DNA of 27,331 bases. Origin: Tissierellales bacterium. GTDB lineage: Bacteria > Bacillota > Clostridia > Tissierellales > Tissierellaceae. The stretch's first letter is position 1. Every line of letters begins with the position of its first letter. The notes under the pieces are model-generated. The model was not told the DNA's origin, searched no databases, and saw only the letters and a list, made by a program, of their open reading frames with translations. Positions 15,907-23,359 of the stretch are shown in pieces. The stretch is from assembly GCA_030146705.1 (NCBI GenBank), contig JASLBE010000043.1, positions 1 to 27,331 on the forward strand, written 5' to 3'. Made by a program: the position numbers and the translations under genes.

Positions 15907-16422
15907 TTATAAAATATTGGCTCCTAGAGTACTTTTCATTTCTTCAAGGGCAAACCTATGGCCCTCACTATTAAAAGAAGCAACCCCATTTTCATATACA
16001 TTTACCCTATAGCCTAAGTTCCTAGCATCAGCTGTTGTATATAGGACACATATATTAGTGCAAACTCCTATTATACTAATTTCCTTAATATCTTTTTCCC
16101 TTAGGTATAAGTCTAGTTCTGTTCCAAAAAAGGAACTATACCTTCTCTTGTAAATGATTTTATCTCCTTTTTCAGCCTTTAACTCATCTATAATCTCACT
16201 ACCCTTGGTCCCCATTACACAATGTTTTGGGAACATATCAAATTCCTTGTCATCTTCCTCATGGTTGTCACAAATATAAATTATCTTATGGCCAGCCTCC
16301 CTATATTCTTTTATCTTTTCCTTGGAAAATTTAATTATTTTCTTACCATTTTCACCATTGGTCAACTTTCCATCATCTAGTATAAAATCATTTAGCATGT
16401 CTATAACTAATAAAGCCTTCAT
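15907..16422 (-). CDS. Cysteine hydrolase of the isochorismatase/nicotinamidase family
   Basis: 171 residues. The catalytic triad of the family can be placed as D8 (VIDMLNDF), K92 (YKRRYSSF) and C125 (GVCTNICV). D52 and H54 in CDNHEEDD and H67 in FPKHCVMGT resemble the metal-binding and FPxHC region of nicotinamidases, so nicotinamide to nicotinate is the best guess, making it a possible NAD salvage enzyme. Other amide substrates remain possible. ATG with GGAGG 8 nt upstream. Between dinB (12 nt) and the acyl-ACP thioesterase (7 nt) in one operon. Confidence 0.87.
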   Translation of the reverse strand: MKALLVIDMLNDFILDDGKLTNGENGKKIIKFSKEKIKEYREAGHKIIYICDNHEEDDKEFDMFPKHCVMGTKGSEIIDELKAEKGDKIIYKRRYSSFFGTELDLYLREKDIKEISIIGVCTNICVLYTTADARNLGYRVNVYENGVASFNSEGHRFALEEMKSTLGANIL

Positions 16423-16434
16423 ATACTAATCCTC

Positions 16435-17505
16435 CTAATCAAATAAAGATAACTGTTCTAAGTCTATACTAAGTAGGCTTGCCCCAGTAATACCAAGGAG
16501 CCTTATTTTTTTATTTATTTCTATTTCATCCAGTAGGCTAAGCCCAACTTCATAAATTTCTTCAAAAGTATATATGTGATTTTCCAAAGTTTTACTCCTA
16601 GTCTGGGTCCTAAAATCTTCATCCTTGACCTTAACTATTATAGTCTTAGTATGGACCTGTTTTTTTAATAACTCTTCTTCTAACTTCTTAGAAAAATTTT
16701 TTAAATACTCCTTAAGCTTTCCTATGTCCCGGGTTTCTTCATCAAAGGTTCTCTCTATCCCTATTGATTTTCTCTCCCTAAAGTTGTTAACAGGTCTAGG
16801 GTCCTCCCCCCTAATCCTAAGATATATCTCCCTACCAGCCTTACCAAATAAGTCAGTTAAAAAATTTTCATCCAGTTGATAAAGGTCTCCTACTGTATAG
16901 ATCCCTATGTTCCTAAGTTTTTTTTGGGACTTGGGACCAATTCCATGAACCTTAGAAATATTAAGGTCTAAAAGAATTTCTGGTAGCATATCTCTTGTAA
17001 TATATTTAAAGCCATTGGGCTTGTTCCAGTCAGAAGCAAGCTTGGCTAAAAACTTATTATAAGAAAGGCCAACAGATAGGGTAAGTCCCAGGTCCCTATA
17101 AACCCTATCCTTAATTTCTCCTACTAGGTCCAGGGGGTTTCTTTCAATATTAGAAATATCCAGGTAGGCCTCATCTACAGAAATTTGCTCTACCAAGTCC
17201 GTTACATCATATAAAATATTAAATATTTCCTTTGAAACCTCCCTGTACCTATTCATCCTAGGCCTTAAAAAAAATCCGTGGGGGCAAAGAGACCTTGCCA
17301 TAAAACCAGGCATAGCAGAATGGATTCCATACTTTCTCGCCTCATAATTACAAGTAGTAACTACTCCATGGCTACTAAGTCCCCCAACAATAACTGGCTT
17401 GCCCTTTAAATTTTCATCATCCGCCTCCTCAACAGAAGCGTAAAATGCATCCATATCTACATGTAATATTTTTAAATCAAGTATATCTTGCATTTTTTTA
17501 ACCAC
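16435..17505 (-). CDS. dinB: DNA polymerase IV (Y-family)
   Basis: 356 residues. Error-prone translesion polymerase. Palm residues D17 (ILHVDMDAFYASVE) and D111-E112 (QISVDEAYLDIS) form the metal site; F21/Y22 mark the steric gate region. HhH motifs (VHGIGPKSQKKLRNIGI) follow, then the little-finger domain. The C-terminus ends in QLSLFD, a textbook beta-clamp binding motif at 351-355. Starts with GTG at 17505 preceded by GGTGG; the ATG four codons later is an alternative. Second gene of the apt operon, 18 nt after apt. I see no LexA-type site in the operon promoter. Confidence 0.95.
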   Translation of the reverse strand: MVKKMQDILDLKILHVDMDAFYASVEEADDENLKGKPVIVGGLSSHGVVTTCNYEARKYGIHSAMPGFMARSLCPHGFFLRPRMNRYREVSKEIFNILYDVTDLVEQISVDEAYLDISNIERNPLDLVGEIKDRVYRDLGLTLSVGLSYNKFLAKLASDWNKPNGFKYITRDMLPEILLDLNISKVHGIGPKSQKKLRNIGIYTVGDLYQLDENFLTDLFGKAGREIYLRIRGEDPRPVNNFRERKSIGIERTFDEETRDIGKLKEYLKNFSKKLEEELLKKQVHTKTIIVKVKDEDFRTQTRSKTLENHIYTFEEIYEVGLSLLDEIEINKKIRLLGITGASLLSIDLEQLSLFD

Positions 17506-17523
17506 ACTACCACCATTGTTTTT

Positions 17524-18045
17524 TTATACTTCATATTGGATTATCGAATTTACCTCATAATTTTTTAGTCTATCCCTACCCTTTAATGATGTTAACTCTA
17601 TTAAAAATTCTATGCCTGCTATCTCTGCCTCAAAATGTGACTCTAGTAATTCTGCTGTTGCTTTTACAGTTCCCCCAGTTGCTAGGAGGTCATCCACTAT
17701 GGCAACCCTCTTTCCTTTTTCTATTGCATCTGAATGAATTTCTAAAGCATTACTACCATATTCTAGGTCATATTCTATTTTTTCAACCTTACCAGGAAGC
17801 TTCCCAGGCTTCCTAACTTGGATAAATCCAACTCCTAGTTCATAAGCAACAGCTGTTCCAAAAATAAAGCCCCTTGCCTCTGGCCCTACAATGTAGTCTA
17901 TATTTTTATCCCTTAGTTGGTCTGCCATTATTTTTACTGATTCCCTTAAGGCTTCAGCATCCTTAAGTAAAGTTGTTATATCCTTAAAACTTATTCCTTC
18001 CTTGGGAAAGCCTTCTATTACTCTTATTTTAGATTTTAAATCCAT
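17524..18045 (-). CDS. apt: Adenine phosphoribosyltransferase
   Basis: 173 residues, standard length. Converts adenine and PRPP to AMP in purine salvage. The start MDLKSKIRVIEGFPKEGISF and the PRPP loop VAIVDDLLATGGT are hallmark APT motifs. Start: the frame is open to a TTG at 18072, but the ATG at 18045 has GGAGGGG 6 nt upstream, begins with the conserved APT N-terminus, and lies downstream of the predicted transcription start. First gene of the operon with dinB, a cysteine hydrolase and an acyl-ACP thioesterase. Confidence 0.96.
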   Translation of the reverse strand: MDLKSKIRVIEGFPKEGISFKDITTLLKDAEALRESVKIMADQLRDKNIDYIVGPEARGFIFGTAVAYELGVGFIQVRKPGKLPGKVEKIEYDLEYGSNALEIHSDAIEKGKRVAIVDDLLATGGTVKATAELLESHFEAEIAGIEFLIELTSLKGRDRLKNYEVNSIIQYEV

Positions 18046-18077
18046 CTTAATCCCCTCCAAATATATTGCCAATTCTT

Positions 18078-18083
18078 ATTTTA
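18078..18083 (-). promoter_or_regulatory. Extended -10 promoter of the apt operon
   Basis: Minus strand TGATAAAAT (TGn plus TAAAAT, -10 at 18078-18083). No convincing -35. Transcription would begin near 18071, 26 nt before the apt ATG. Confidence 0.5.
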
Positions 18084-18125
18084 TCATATTTAAAAATTTT
18101 TTCCCTAAAATAAATAATATTATTT

Positions 18126-18164
18126 AAAAAAACAAGAAGAACATAGGAGCCTATGTTCTTCTTG
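18126..18164 (-). terminator. Intrinsic terminator of the J-protein/zinc-ribbon operon
   Basis: Long inverted repeat, 18133-18147 against 18150-18164 (15 bp of complementarity, realistic loop GGCTCC), followed by seven T on the minus strand (18126-18132). The right arm is the coding end of the zinc-ribbon gene, and its stop codon lies at the top of the hairpin. Confidence 0.93.
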
Positions 18165-18543
18165 AAAATTTCATCTTACATTTAGGGCAAGTTATTACTA
18201 GCTTGCCCTTTCCCTTGGGAACCCTTACTAGTTGACCACAACTTGCGCATTTAAAGTACTTATAATCCTTCCTATCTCTAAATCTCCTAGTTAGGCCCTT
18301 AAGCTTCCCCCTTAAGGGTCCAACTAGCTGTAAAAACTTCATATTTTCCTTATACCTCTTATTAACCTGCCTTGAAAAAGTCCTATAATAGGCAAATAAA
18401 ATTGTTACTAGAGCAATACTATTTAAGATATTAACCTTTAAAACCCTGGATAAAATAGCCAAGGCAAGGCCTCCAAATATCATAGTTGATGATAGCTGGT
18501 CCATTCCATACCTGCCCAACATAAATTTTTTAAGCCAATTCAT
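18151..18543 (-). CDS. Membrane protein with C-terminal zinc ribbon
   Basis: 130 residues. A short N-terminal helix, one or two membrane segments (about 18-54: STMIFGGLALAILSR, then NSIALVTILFAYY), a basic linker (about 55-92), and a zinc ribbon with C99, C102, C119 and C122 (FKCASCGQLVRVPKG ... ITCPKCKMKF). The ribbon would face the cytoplasm if the basic linker follows the positive-inside rule. Function unknown. It is co-transcribed 9 nt downstream of a membrane J-domain protein, so the two may work together in membrane protein quality control (inference). ATG with GGGGTGG upstream. The operon terminator is built partly from its last codons. Confidence 0.87.
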   Translation of the reverse strand: MNWLKKFMLGRYGMDQLSSTMIFGGLALAILSRVLKVNILNSIALVTILFAYYRTFSRQVNKRYKENMKFLQLVGPLRGKLKGLTRRFRDRKDYKYFKCASCGQLVRVPKGKGKLVITCPKCKMKFSRRT

Positions 18544-18552
18544 AATCCACCC

Positions 18553-19365
18553 CTAATTCATATTCCTATACCTATTAATATTTTCCTCTGTTAAAAACTC
18601 ATTTGCATTATTAACCTTTTGAAACATTTCTGTTGCGTCTGGAGACTTATTTAAATCTGGATGGTATTTCTTAGCCATTTCCCTATAGGCCTTCCTAACG
18701 GTTTCCTTACTACAATCATTATAGGCCAAGCCAAGAACATCACAGGCATCTTCAAACTCCTTCTTAAAAGTAGAGCTACTAGTAGGAGAATAACCTCCAG
18801 CCTGCCCTGTAAAATCATTGAAGTTTGTATATCCACCAAAGTTAAACTGCTGCTCATAGAAGTTCCTAAATCTTTCCTCTTCTCTTCTCCTTGCTTCTTC
18901 CTCAGCTCTTTTTCTGGCCTCTTCTTCAGCTCTTTTTTGCTCTTCTTTAATCCTAAGATAATCCCTTCCATAATCCCTTATTTTTGTAAATTTTCTAGTA
19001 GATCCAGCCGAAAAATAACCAGCCTTATCATATAGGTATTCTGTTAAACTATACTTTAAAAGCCTTAGCCCCTTGTCTAAGTATTCCATTAAATACCTTA
19101 AGATTAAAATTATTATCATCAACCTAAAAAATGGGAAAAGATGAATAATAGTAGCTATTGCAAGGGGGGCAAAAAATAAGATACCTAAAGTTAAAGTACC
19201 CAGCACCAAAATAACCCCTATAAATACTCCCAGTATAAGTTTTTTAAAGGTTTCCATAACCCTCAAAATTATTCCGTTTAAACTAATTAATCCATCTAGG
19301 AGAACTTCTAAAAATCTAGCGATTCCATATAGAATTTTTCCGTAGGTCTTTTTTAAGAAATCCAT
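18553..19365 (-). CDS. Membrane-anchored J-domain (DnaJ-like) protein
   Basis: 270 residues from the ATG at 19365, whose AAGGAG is 6 nt upstream; an in-frame ATG two codons earlier abuts the RBS and is rejected. Layout: hydrophobic N-terminal half with two membrane segments (about 42-68 and 70-92), an amphipathic region, a Glu/Arg/Ala-rich coiled coil (about 138-166), a Gly/Asn/Phe/Tyr-rich linker (about 167-197), and a C-terminal J domain (about 203-270) with HPD at 235-237 inside KKYHPDLNKS. The J domain would stimulate Hsp70 (DnaK) ATPase at the inner face of the membrane. The C-terminal J domain behind a membrane anchor differs from classical DnaJ; client unknown. Confidence 0.9.
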   Translation of the reverse strand: MDFLKKTYGKILYGIARFLEVLLDGLISLNGIILRVMETFKKLILGVFIGVILVLGTLTLGILFFAPLAIATIIHLFPFFRLMIIILILRYLMEYLDKGLRLLKYSLTEYLYDKAGYFSAGSTRKFTKIRDYGRDYLRIKEEQKRAEEEARKRAEEEARRREEERFRNFYEQQFNFGGYTNFNDFTGQAGGYSPTSSSTFKKEFEDACDVLGLAYNDCSKETVRKAYREMAKKYHPDLNKSPDATEMFQKVNNANEFLTEENINRYRNMN

Positions 19366-19411
19366 GTCCATCTCCTTATTTTTATAATGAAATCTTATTA
19401 CTTACTATACT

Positions 19412-19440
19412 ATTCTATATTTAATCTTATTTACTTGCAA
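19412..19440 (-). promoter_or_regulatory. Sigma-A promoter of the J-protein/zinc-ribbon operon
   Basis: Minus strand: -35 TTGCAA (19435-19440), 17-bp spacer, -10 TAGAAT (19412-19417). Leader of about 40 nt. Confidence 0.72.
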
Positions 19441-19450
19441 TAAATTTAAC

Positions 19451-19490
19451 TTATAAAATATTTTTTATACTTATTTTTAATATTTTATAA
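19451..19490. repeat. AT-only inverted repeat at the antiporter 3' end
   Basis: Perfect 12-bp inverted repeat TTATAAAATATT (19451-19462) / AATATTTTATAA (19479-19490), 16-nt loop, overlapping the antiporter stop codon. No T-run directly after it on the minus strand, so it is at best a weak terminator. Confidence 0.45.
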
Positions 19491-20486
19491 TAGATAGTTT
19501 AAAACTAGATAAACTAAATACATAGATAGTAATACAAGTCCAGACTTCCTCTTCATTTCTCCTTCTTTATTCATAGCCAAGCCATATAAGACAGCTGTTG
19601 ATATAATCATTAGTGGCATCTGCAAGCTACTATAAATTCTTGGAATAGTAAGTCCAGTTTTAGAAACACTAGCCGAAAGACCAATTACAAATAAAATATT
19701 CAGTATATTAGCCCCTATTATATTTCCCAGTGCTAACTCTCCATGCCCCTTTCTCATAGCAGTTATGGCTGTAATTAATTCAGGAACACTAGTCCCAAAA
19801 GCAACCAAGGTCGCAGCTATAATACTATCTGGAATTCCTACCCTAAATGCTATTATTTCAACACTTGGTATTAAAAATTTAGATGCAAAAACCACAACTA
19901 CTGCCCCTAGCATAAGCTTTATTATTTGTAGGAAAACTGGCTTGCCATCTACATCTTCTTCAACCCCTATATCACTTGTCCCCTTAGAATCTTTAATACT
20001 CTTTACTATATAAACCCCCAGGATAACCAGTAGTAAAAATCCTAGCCCTCTTGTTATCTTACCAAGACCTCCACCATGGAAAATTGGCAGTGATAAGCCT
20101 GTTACTAGTATGGTCAAAATTAATAGGCCCAACCCTTGGTTTTTCATTATCTTCCTATTTACAGGAATCACCCCAATATAGGCTGAAAGCCCTAAAATCA
20201 AACTTGTATTGGTAATAATTGAACCTACTGCATTTCCCAAGGCTATATCTGTATTGCCCTTAAGGGTTGCCAGTAAAGATACTGTAACTTCTGGAATTGT
20301 TGTTCCCAGGCTGACTATTGTTGCCCCAACTATTACTGTTGGTATCTTCCATAGCATAGAAAGTATTATAGCTTGGTCTACAAAATAGTCTGCCCCCTTG
20401 CCTAAAATGTAAATGCTCAAGCCAATTACTAGTACTAGCCCTATTGTTGGTACATTTTCTAAAAAATTTCTTAATATTAAGTCCAT
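19485..20486 (-). CDS. CaCA-family cation antiporter (YrbG/CaxA-like), probably Mn2+/Ca2+ export
   Basis: 333 residues with about ten membrane segments in two inverted repeats. Repeat 1 has SLGTTIPEVTVSLLA (from 60) and GNAVGSIITNTSL; repeat 2 has AFGTSVPELITAITA (from 229) and GNIIGANILN. The acidic ion-binding residues are E66 and E236. A loop of about 25 hydrophilic residues (163-188) separates the halves. The family exchanges Ca2+ for Na+ or H+; control by a manganese riboswitch suggests that this member exports Mn2+, or Ca2+ together with it. ATG with AGGAGG 7 nt upstream. Single-gene transcript. Confidence 0.92.
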   Translation of the reverse strand: MDLILRNFLENVPTIGLVLVIGLSIYILGKGADYFVDQAIILSMLWKIPTVIVGATIVSLGTTIPEVTVSLLATLKGNTDIALGNAVGSIITNTSLILGLSAYIGVIPVNRKIMKNQGLGLLILTILVTGLSLPIFHGGGLGKITRGLGFLLLVILGVYIVKSIKDSKGTSDIGVEEDVDGKPVFLQIIKLMLGAVVVVFASKFLIPSVEIIAFRVGIPDSIIAATLVAFGTSVPELITAITAMRKGHGELALGNIIGANILNILFVIGLSASVSKTGLTIPRIYSSLQMPLMIISTAVLYGLAMNKEGEMKRKSGLVLLSMYLVYLVLNYLL

Positions 20487-20513
20487 TTTCTTCCTCCTAT
20501 TATTTTTTTACAT

Positions 20514-20545
20514 AAAAAAAGACACTACAGGAAACCTGTAGAGTC
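20514..20545 (-). terminator. Riboswitch-controlled terminator before the antiporter
   Basis: Arms 20521-20531 and 20535-20545 (11 positions, one mismatch) with a 3-nt loop, then seven T on the minus strand (20514-20520). Its 5' arm includes CTCTA, which is also the 3' strand of aptamer helix P1, so aptamer and terminator exclude each other. Confidence 0.88.
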
Positions 20546-20626
20546 TCACAAAGCTAATTAGCCATTAAAGCCGGGATCTTATCCGTACTGACGACTTTAA
20601 TTTCCGAAGAAAAGTTACTCCCTCTA
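20539..20626 (-). ncRNA. yybP-ykoY manganese riboswitch aptamer
   Basis: On the minus strand: P1 TAGAG (20626-20622) pairs with CTCTA (20543-20539). Between them are the conserved pieces of the class as I know it: GGGAGTAAC after P1, CGTCAGTACGG in the middle arm, CCCGGCTTTAATGGC, and CTTTGTGAGAC just before the P1 3' strand. The class senses Mn2+ and is found before exporters (MntP, TerC-type, P-type ATPases, cation/Ca2+ antiporters). With the overlapping terminator it should be an ON switch: Mn2+ holds P1 closed and allows transcription of the antiporter. Confidence 0.9.
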
Positions 20627-20635
20627 TACTAAAGT

Positions 20636-20664
20636 AGATTATCTTATATTTCTTTATTTGTCAA
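20636..20664 (-). promoter_or_regulatory. Promoter of the riboswitch-antiporter transcript
   Basis: Minus strand: consensus -35 TTGACA (20659-20664), 17-bp spacer, -10 TAATCT (20636-20641). Transcription would begin about 3 nt before P1 of the aptamer. Confidence 0.82.
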
Positions 20665-20914
20665 TCTTTATTGGGAGTTTTTATTTTCTTTGTAAATACT
20701 ACTTTTTTTATTAATTTACTAAGTTTTTTATACACATTTTACAAATTTGTTTAATCTTTTTTATTTATTTTGAAAATTATTAAATTAGACCTATAAGATA
20801 TGTTACTATTACCGACTTATATAAGTGGAGTCTGATTATTTTAATTATATTTATATTCCCATTTTTATAAATTTATAAAATAATAATTTAATATTTATTA
20901 TTAGGAGGTATGTT
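20665..20914 (+). promoter_or_regulatory. AT-rich promoter and leader region of the chemotaxis receptor
   Basis: No gene in this stretch. A candidate plus-strand promoter is TTGAAA (20770-20775), 16 bp, TATAAG (20792-20797). The following leader (about 110 nt) contains the self-complementary ACTTATATAAGT (20815-20826), flanked by TTAGAC (20785-20790) and GTCTGA, which can pair. No riboswitch class that I know fits. The RBS AGGAGG is at its end. Confidence 0.45.
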
Positions 20915-22996
20915 ATGAAAAAAATAGGAACAAAAGTCATTATATGTATAATTAGTTGTGCACTTATAATGACTTTTTTCATTGGATCAGTTTCCCTTAT
21001 GAAAAGTAAGGCCCTTATAGAAACTACTACTAAAAGTAACCTTGTTAGAATGGTAGAGTCTAAGAAGGATTTATTTAATAGTGAATTGCACCATATTGAA
21101 ACCCACCTAGAAGACTTGGCTAGGGTTGTAGAAACAACTTTAGACCTTGATAAGGCTAGGTCTAATCCAAACTACATACAAGCATATTTAAATGGATTTA
21201 AGCCCTTGGCCAAGGCTACTATTGACGCTATTGATATAGCCAGTTCTTTAGATATAACTATTAATCCTGAGGAAATTAATAATCAAATTGGTGAAATTTG
21301 GTATCTTAGGGGAGAGGATGGAGAGGGTGTTCTCCAGCCTACTACTAGCAACACTAGTATATATAGTAGGAATGAGCCAACTATGGCCTGGTTCTATGAT
21401 TCTTTGGACAAAAAAGTAGACTTTTGGATGGATGCTTATACTTCCTCCCTTACTAAGGATATTACAATGAGCTATTGTTATCCAATTATTATTGCTGATA
21501 AGGCTATTGGTGTGGCTACTATTAATATTGATTTTGACCACTTTGTAAAGTTTGTTACAAATTACCAGATATTAGAAACTGGATTTTTATATGTTACTAA
21601 TAAGGATAATGAAATAACTATCCATCCTGTTAAGGATATGGTTAATACATATTTAGAGGACTATTTTAATAAAAAAGAGCTTAAGTATTTTGCTGAAAAT
21701 GAAAGTGGTCTTTTTGAGAGTAACATAGGTGGGGTCAAATCATTTGTAGCTTTTTGTAATTCTAAAGATAATAACTTTATTGTCCAAATACCTAAAAGTG
21801 AAGTTACTAAAGAATTAATGGAATTATTGAGTTTTATGGTTGTTTTAATTATCCTAGGTTCTATTGCCATAGTAGTTTTTGCATCCTTATTTGGTAATAG
21901 GCTTGCTAAGCCTATACTTTTTGTCACTAGTACCCTAGAAAAAATTTCTGACTTTAACTTAACTTTAGATATTAATGAACATAAGTTATTAAACCACTAT
22001 ACAAAAAGAGATGATGAACTAGGAACTATGGCAACAGCCTTAAGAAAGGTTTATTATAACTTAAATAATATTTTAAATAATATTACTAGTACTTCTAACT
22101 CCATAGTTGAAAGTGTTTCTGAACTTACTATTGCCACTAATGAATCAACCCATTCTATTGGTGATATTTCAAAGGCTATAGAGGAACTTGCCAAGGGTTC
22201 TAATGAGCAGGCCCTGCAGGTTGAAAATAGTTCTAGAAAGTTGGATTCTCTAGCCCAGGATATTAATAAGACCCTTCAAGAGGGATCCCAGGTTGAAAAA
22301 AATAGTGAGTTTGTTCAAACAACAACCCTAGAGGGAACAGACTCCATTAAAAAATTAGTTGATAAGTTCAAGGTCAATGTGGATTCTACAAATGAGGTCA
22401 AGGAAAATATTTCAGCCCTTACTGAAAAGTCTATCCTTATAGAAAAGGTCTTAGCTAATATAATAGGTGTTTCCGAACAAATCAACCTACTTTCTTTAAA
22501 TGCTGCTATTGAAGCAGCGCGTGCTGGAGAGCATGGAAGAGGATTTTCTGTTGTTGCTGATGAGATTAGGAAGCTTTCTGTTTCAACCTCAGAATTAACT
22601 GGAGAAATCAGTGAGAGTCTAAGCTCTATTAATACCTATATTTTCAAGGCCAATAATAGTATTAAAACTGGTAGTGAGTCTCTAGAAGAAGTTAGAATGT
22701 CAATAAAGGATGCTAGGAAGGCCTTTAGTTCTATTTCTGAGTCTGTAGCTATTAATAAAAATTCTGTTGACCTACTAAAAGAAAAATTACTAAGTATAGA
22801 AAGCAACAAAAACGATACCCTGCTTGCCATGGAAAATATGTCTGCTCTTACAGAAGAGTTTGTTGCCTCATCTGAAGAAGTCTCTGCATCTTCTGAAGAA
22901 CAGCTAGCAACTTTAGAAACAATAAATAATAATATTAATAACTTAAATGATACAATCAAAAGTTTAGATTCTATTATAAGTGAATTTAAGTTATAA
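20915..22996 (+). CDS. Methyl-accepting chemotaxis protein with extracellular Cache-type sensor
   Basis: 693 residues. TM1 at about 8-28, an extracellular sensor of double-Cache type (about 35-298, with WMDAYTSSLTKDITMSYCYPI and IGVATINIDF), TM2 at about 302-325, HAMP (about 326-385), then the cytoplasmic coiled coil. The signalling tip is the highly conserved EQINLLSLNAAIEAARAGEH (521-540) followed by GRGFSVVADEIRKLS. Glutamate/glutamine pairs typical of methylation sites flank it, for example EEVSASSEEQLATLE near the end. The sensor ligand is unknown; amino acids are common for this architecture. ATG with AGGAGG 6 nt upstream. It is alone in its transcript, with no che or flagellar gene in the window. 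Confidence 0.95.
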   Translation: MKKIGTKVIICIISCALIMTFFIGSVSLMKSKALIETTTKSNLVRMVESKKDLFNSELHHIETHLEDLARVVETTLDLDKARSNPNYIQAYLNGFKPLAKATIDAIDIASSLDITINPEEINNQIGEIWYLRGEDGEGVLQPTTSNTSIYSRNEPTMAWFYDSLDKKVDFWMDAYTSSLTKDITMSYCYPIIIADKAIGVATINIDFDHFVKFVTNYQILETGFLYVTNKDNEITIHPVKDMVNTYLEDYFNKKELKYFAENESGLFESNIGGVKSFVAFCNSKDNNFIVQIPKSEVTKELMELLSFMVVLIILGSIAIVVFASLFGNRLAKPILFVTSTLEKISDFNLTLDINEHKLLNHYTKRDDELGTMATALRKVYYNLNNILNNITSTSNSIVESVSELTIATNESTHSIGDISKAIEELAKGSNEQALQVENSSRKLDSLAQDINKTLQEGSQVEKNSEFVQTTTLEGTDSIKKLVDKFKVNVDSTNEVKENISALTEKSILIEKVLANIIGVSEQINLLSLNAAIEAARAGEHGRGFSVVADEIRKLSVSTSELTGEISESLSSINTYIFKANNSIKTGSESLEEVRMSIKDARKAFSSISESVAINKNSVDLLKEKLLSIESNKNDTLLAMENMSALTEEFVASSEEVSASSEEQLATLETINNNINNLNDTIKSLDSIISEFKL

Positions 22997-23018
22997 GTTT
23001 ACCAATATCTAGGTAAAT

Positions 23019-23048
23019 AAAATAGCCAGGCTTAAGCCTGGCTATTTT
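23019..23048. terminator. Bidirectional terminator between the receptor and the barstar gene
   Basis: Perfect 30-bp palindrome, arms 23019-23033 and 23034-23048 (AAAATAGCCAGGCTT / AAGCCTGGCTATTTT). It carries T-tracts in both directions (TATTTTA on plus, TATTTTATTTA on minus) and so serves both convergent genes. Confidence 0.88.
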
Positions 23049-23079
23049 ACCTTAAATTAATTTTCCTAGCTCAAGTAAG

Positions 23080-23343
23080 CTAGTCTTTATATACTTTAAA
23101 ATTTAAATCAGTTTCTAAGTCATTAAAAAGTTTCATAAGCCTAAGATAGTAATCCCCAAGATTTTTTTCCAGATCCTTAGAATTTACAAGCCTAATAGTA
23201 AGGGGTTCTTCATAGCCTGTAAATAGGTCATATAACCCATCTAGGCTAGATCCTAAGACTTCTTTTTCTCCAATCTGACTCCTTATTAACCCATAAAATT
23301 CTTCCTTATTTCCTACCCTACTTCCGTCTATAGTTAAGATCAT
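23080..23343 (-). CDS. Barstar-family ribonuclease inhibitor
   Basis: 87 residues, normal size for barstar. The block LGSSLDGLYDLFTGYEEPLTI aligns with the barnase-binding helix of barstar, and even the numbering agrees: D35 and D39, the two aspartates that enter the barnase active site, are conserved, while Trp38 is Tyr and Tyr29 is Val. It stays in the cytoplasm (no signal peptide) and should block the enzyme before it is secreted. ATG with GGTGG 6 nt upstream. Located 16 nt downstream of the barnase gene, last in the operon, before the bidirectional terminator. Confidence 0.92.
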   Translation of the reverse strand: MILTIDGSRVGNKEEFYGLIRSQIGEKEVLGSSLDGLYDLFTGYEEPLTIRLVNSKDLEKNLGDYYLRLMKLFNDLETDLNFKVYKD

Positions 23344-23359
23344 TTAATCCACCTTCCAA

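Noticed and set aside
18046..18072. TTG start at 18072 for apt
   Set aside because: It lies at or before the predicted transcription start; ATG 18045 has GGAGGGG and the conserved APT N-terminus.
18651..19035. Open frames on both strands overlapping the J-domain protein
   Set aside because: Shadows of a repetitive Glu/Arg coiled-coil coding stretch; the J-domain frame has the motifs and RBS.
20798..20914. c-di-GMP riboswitch before the chemotaxis receptor
   Set aside because: Neither class I nor class II conserved core sequences can be found; only simple hairpins.
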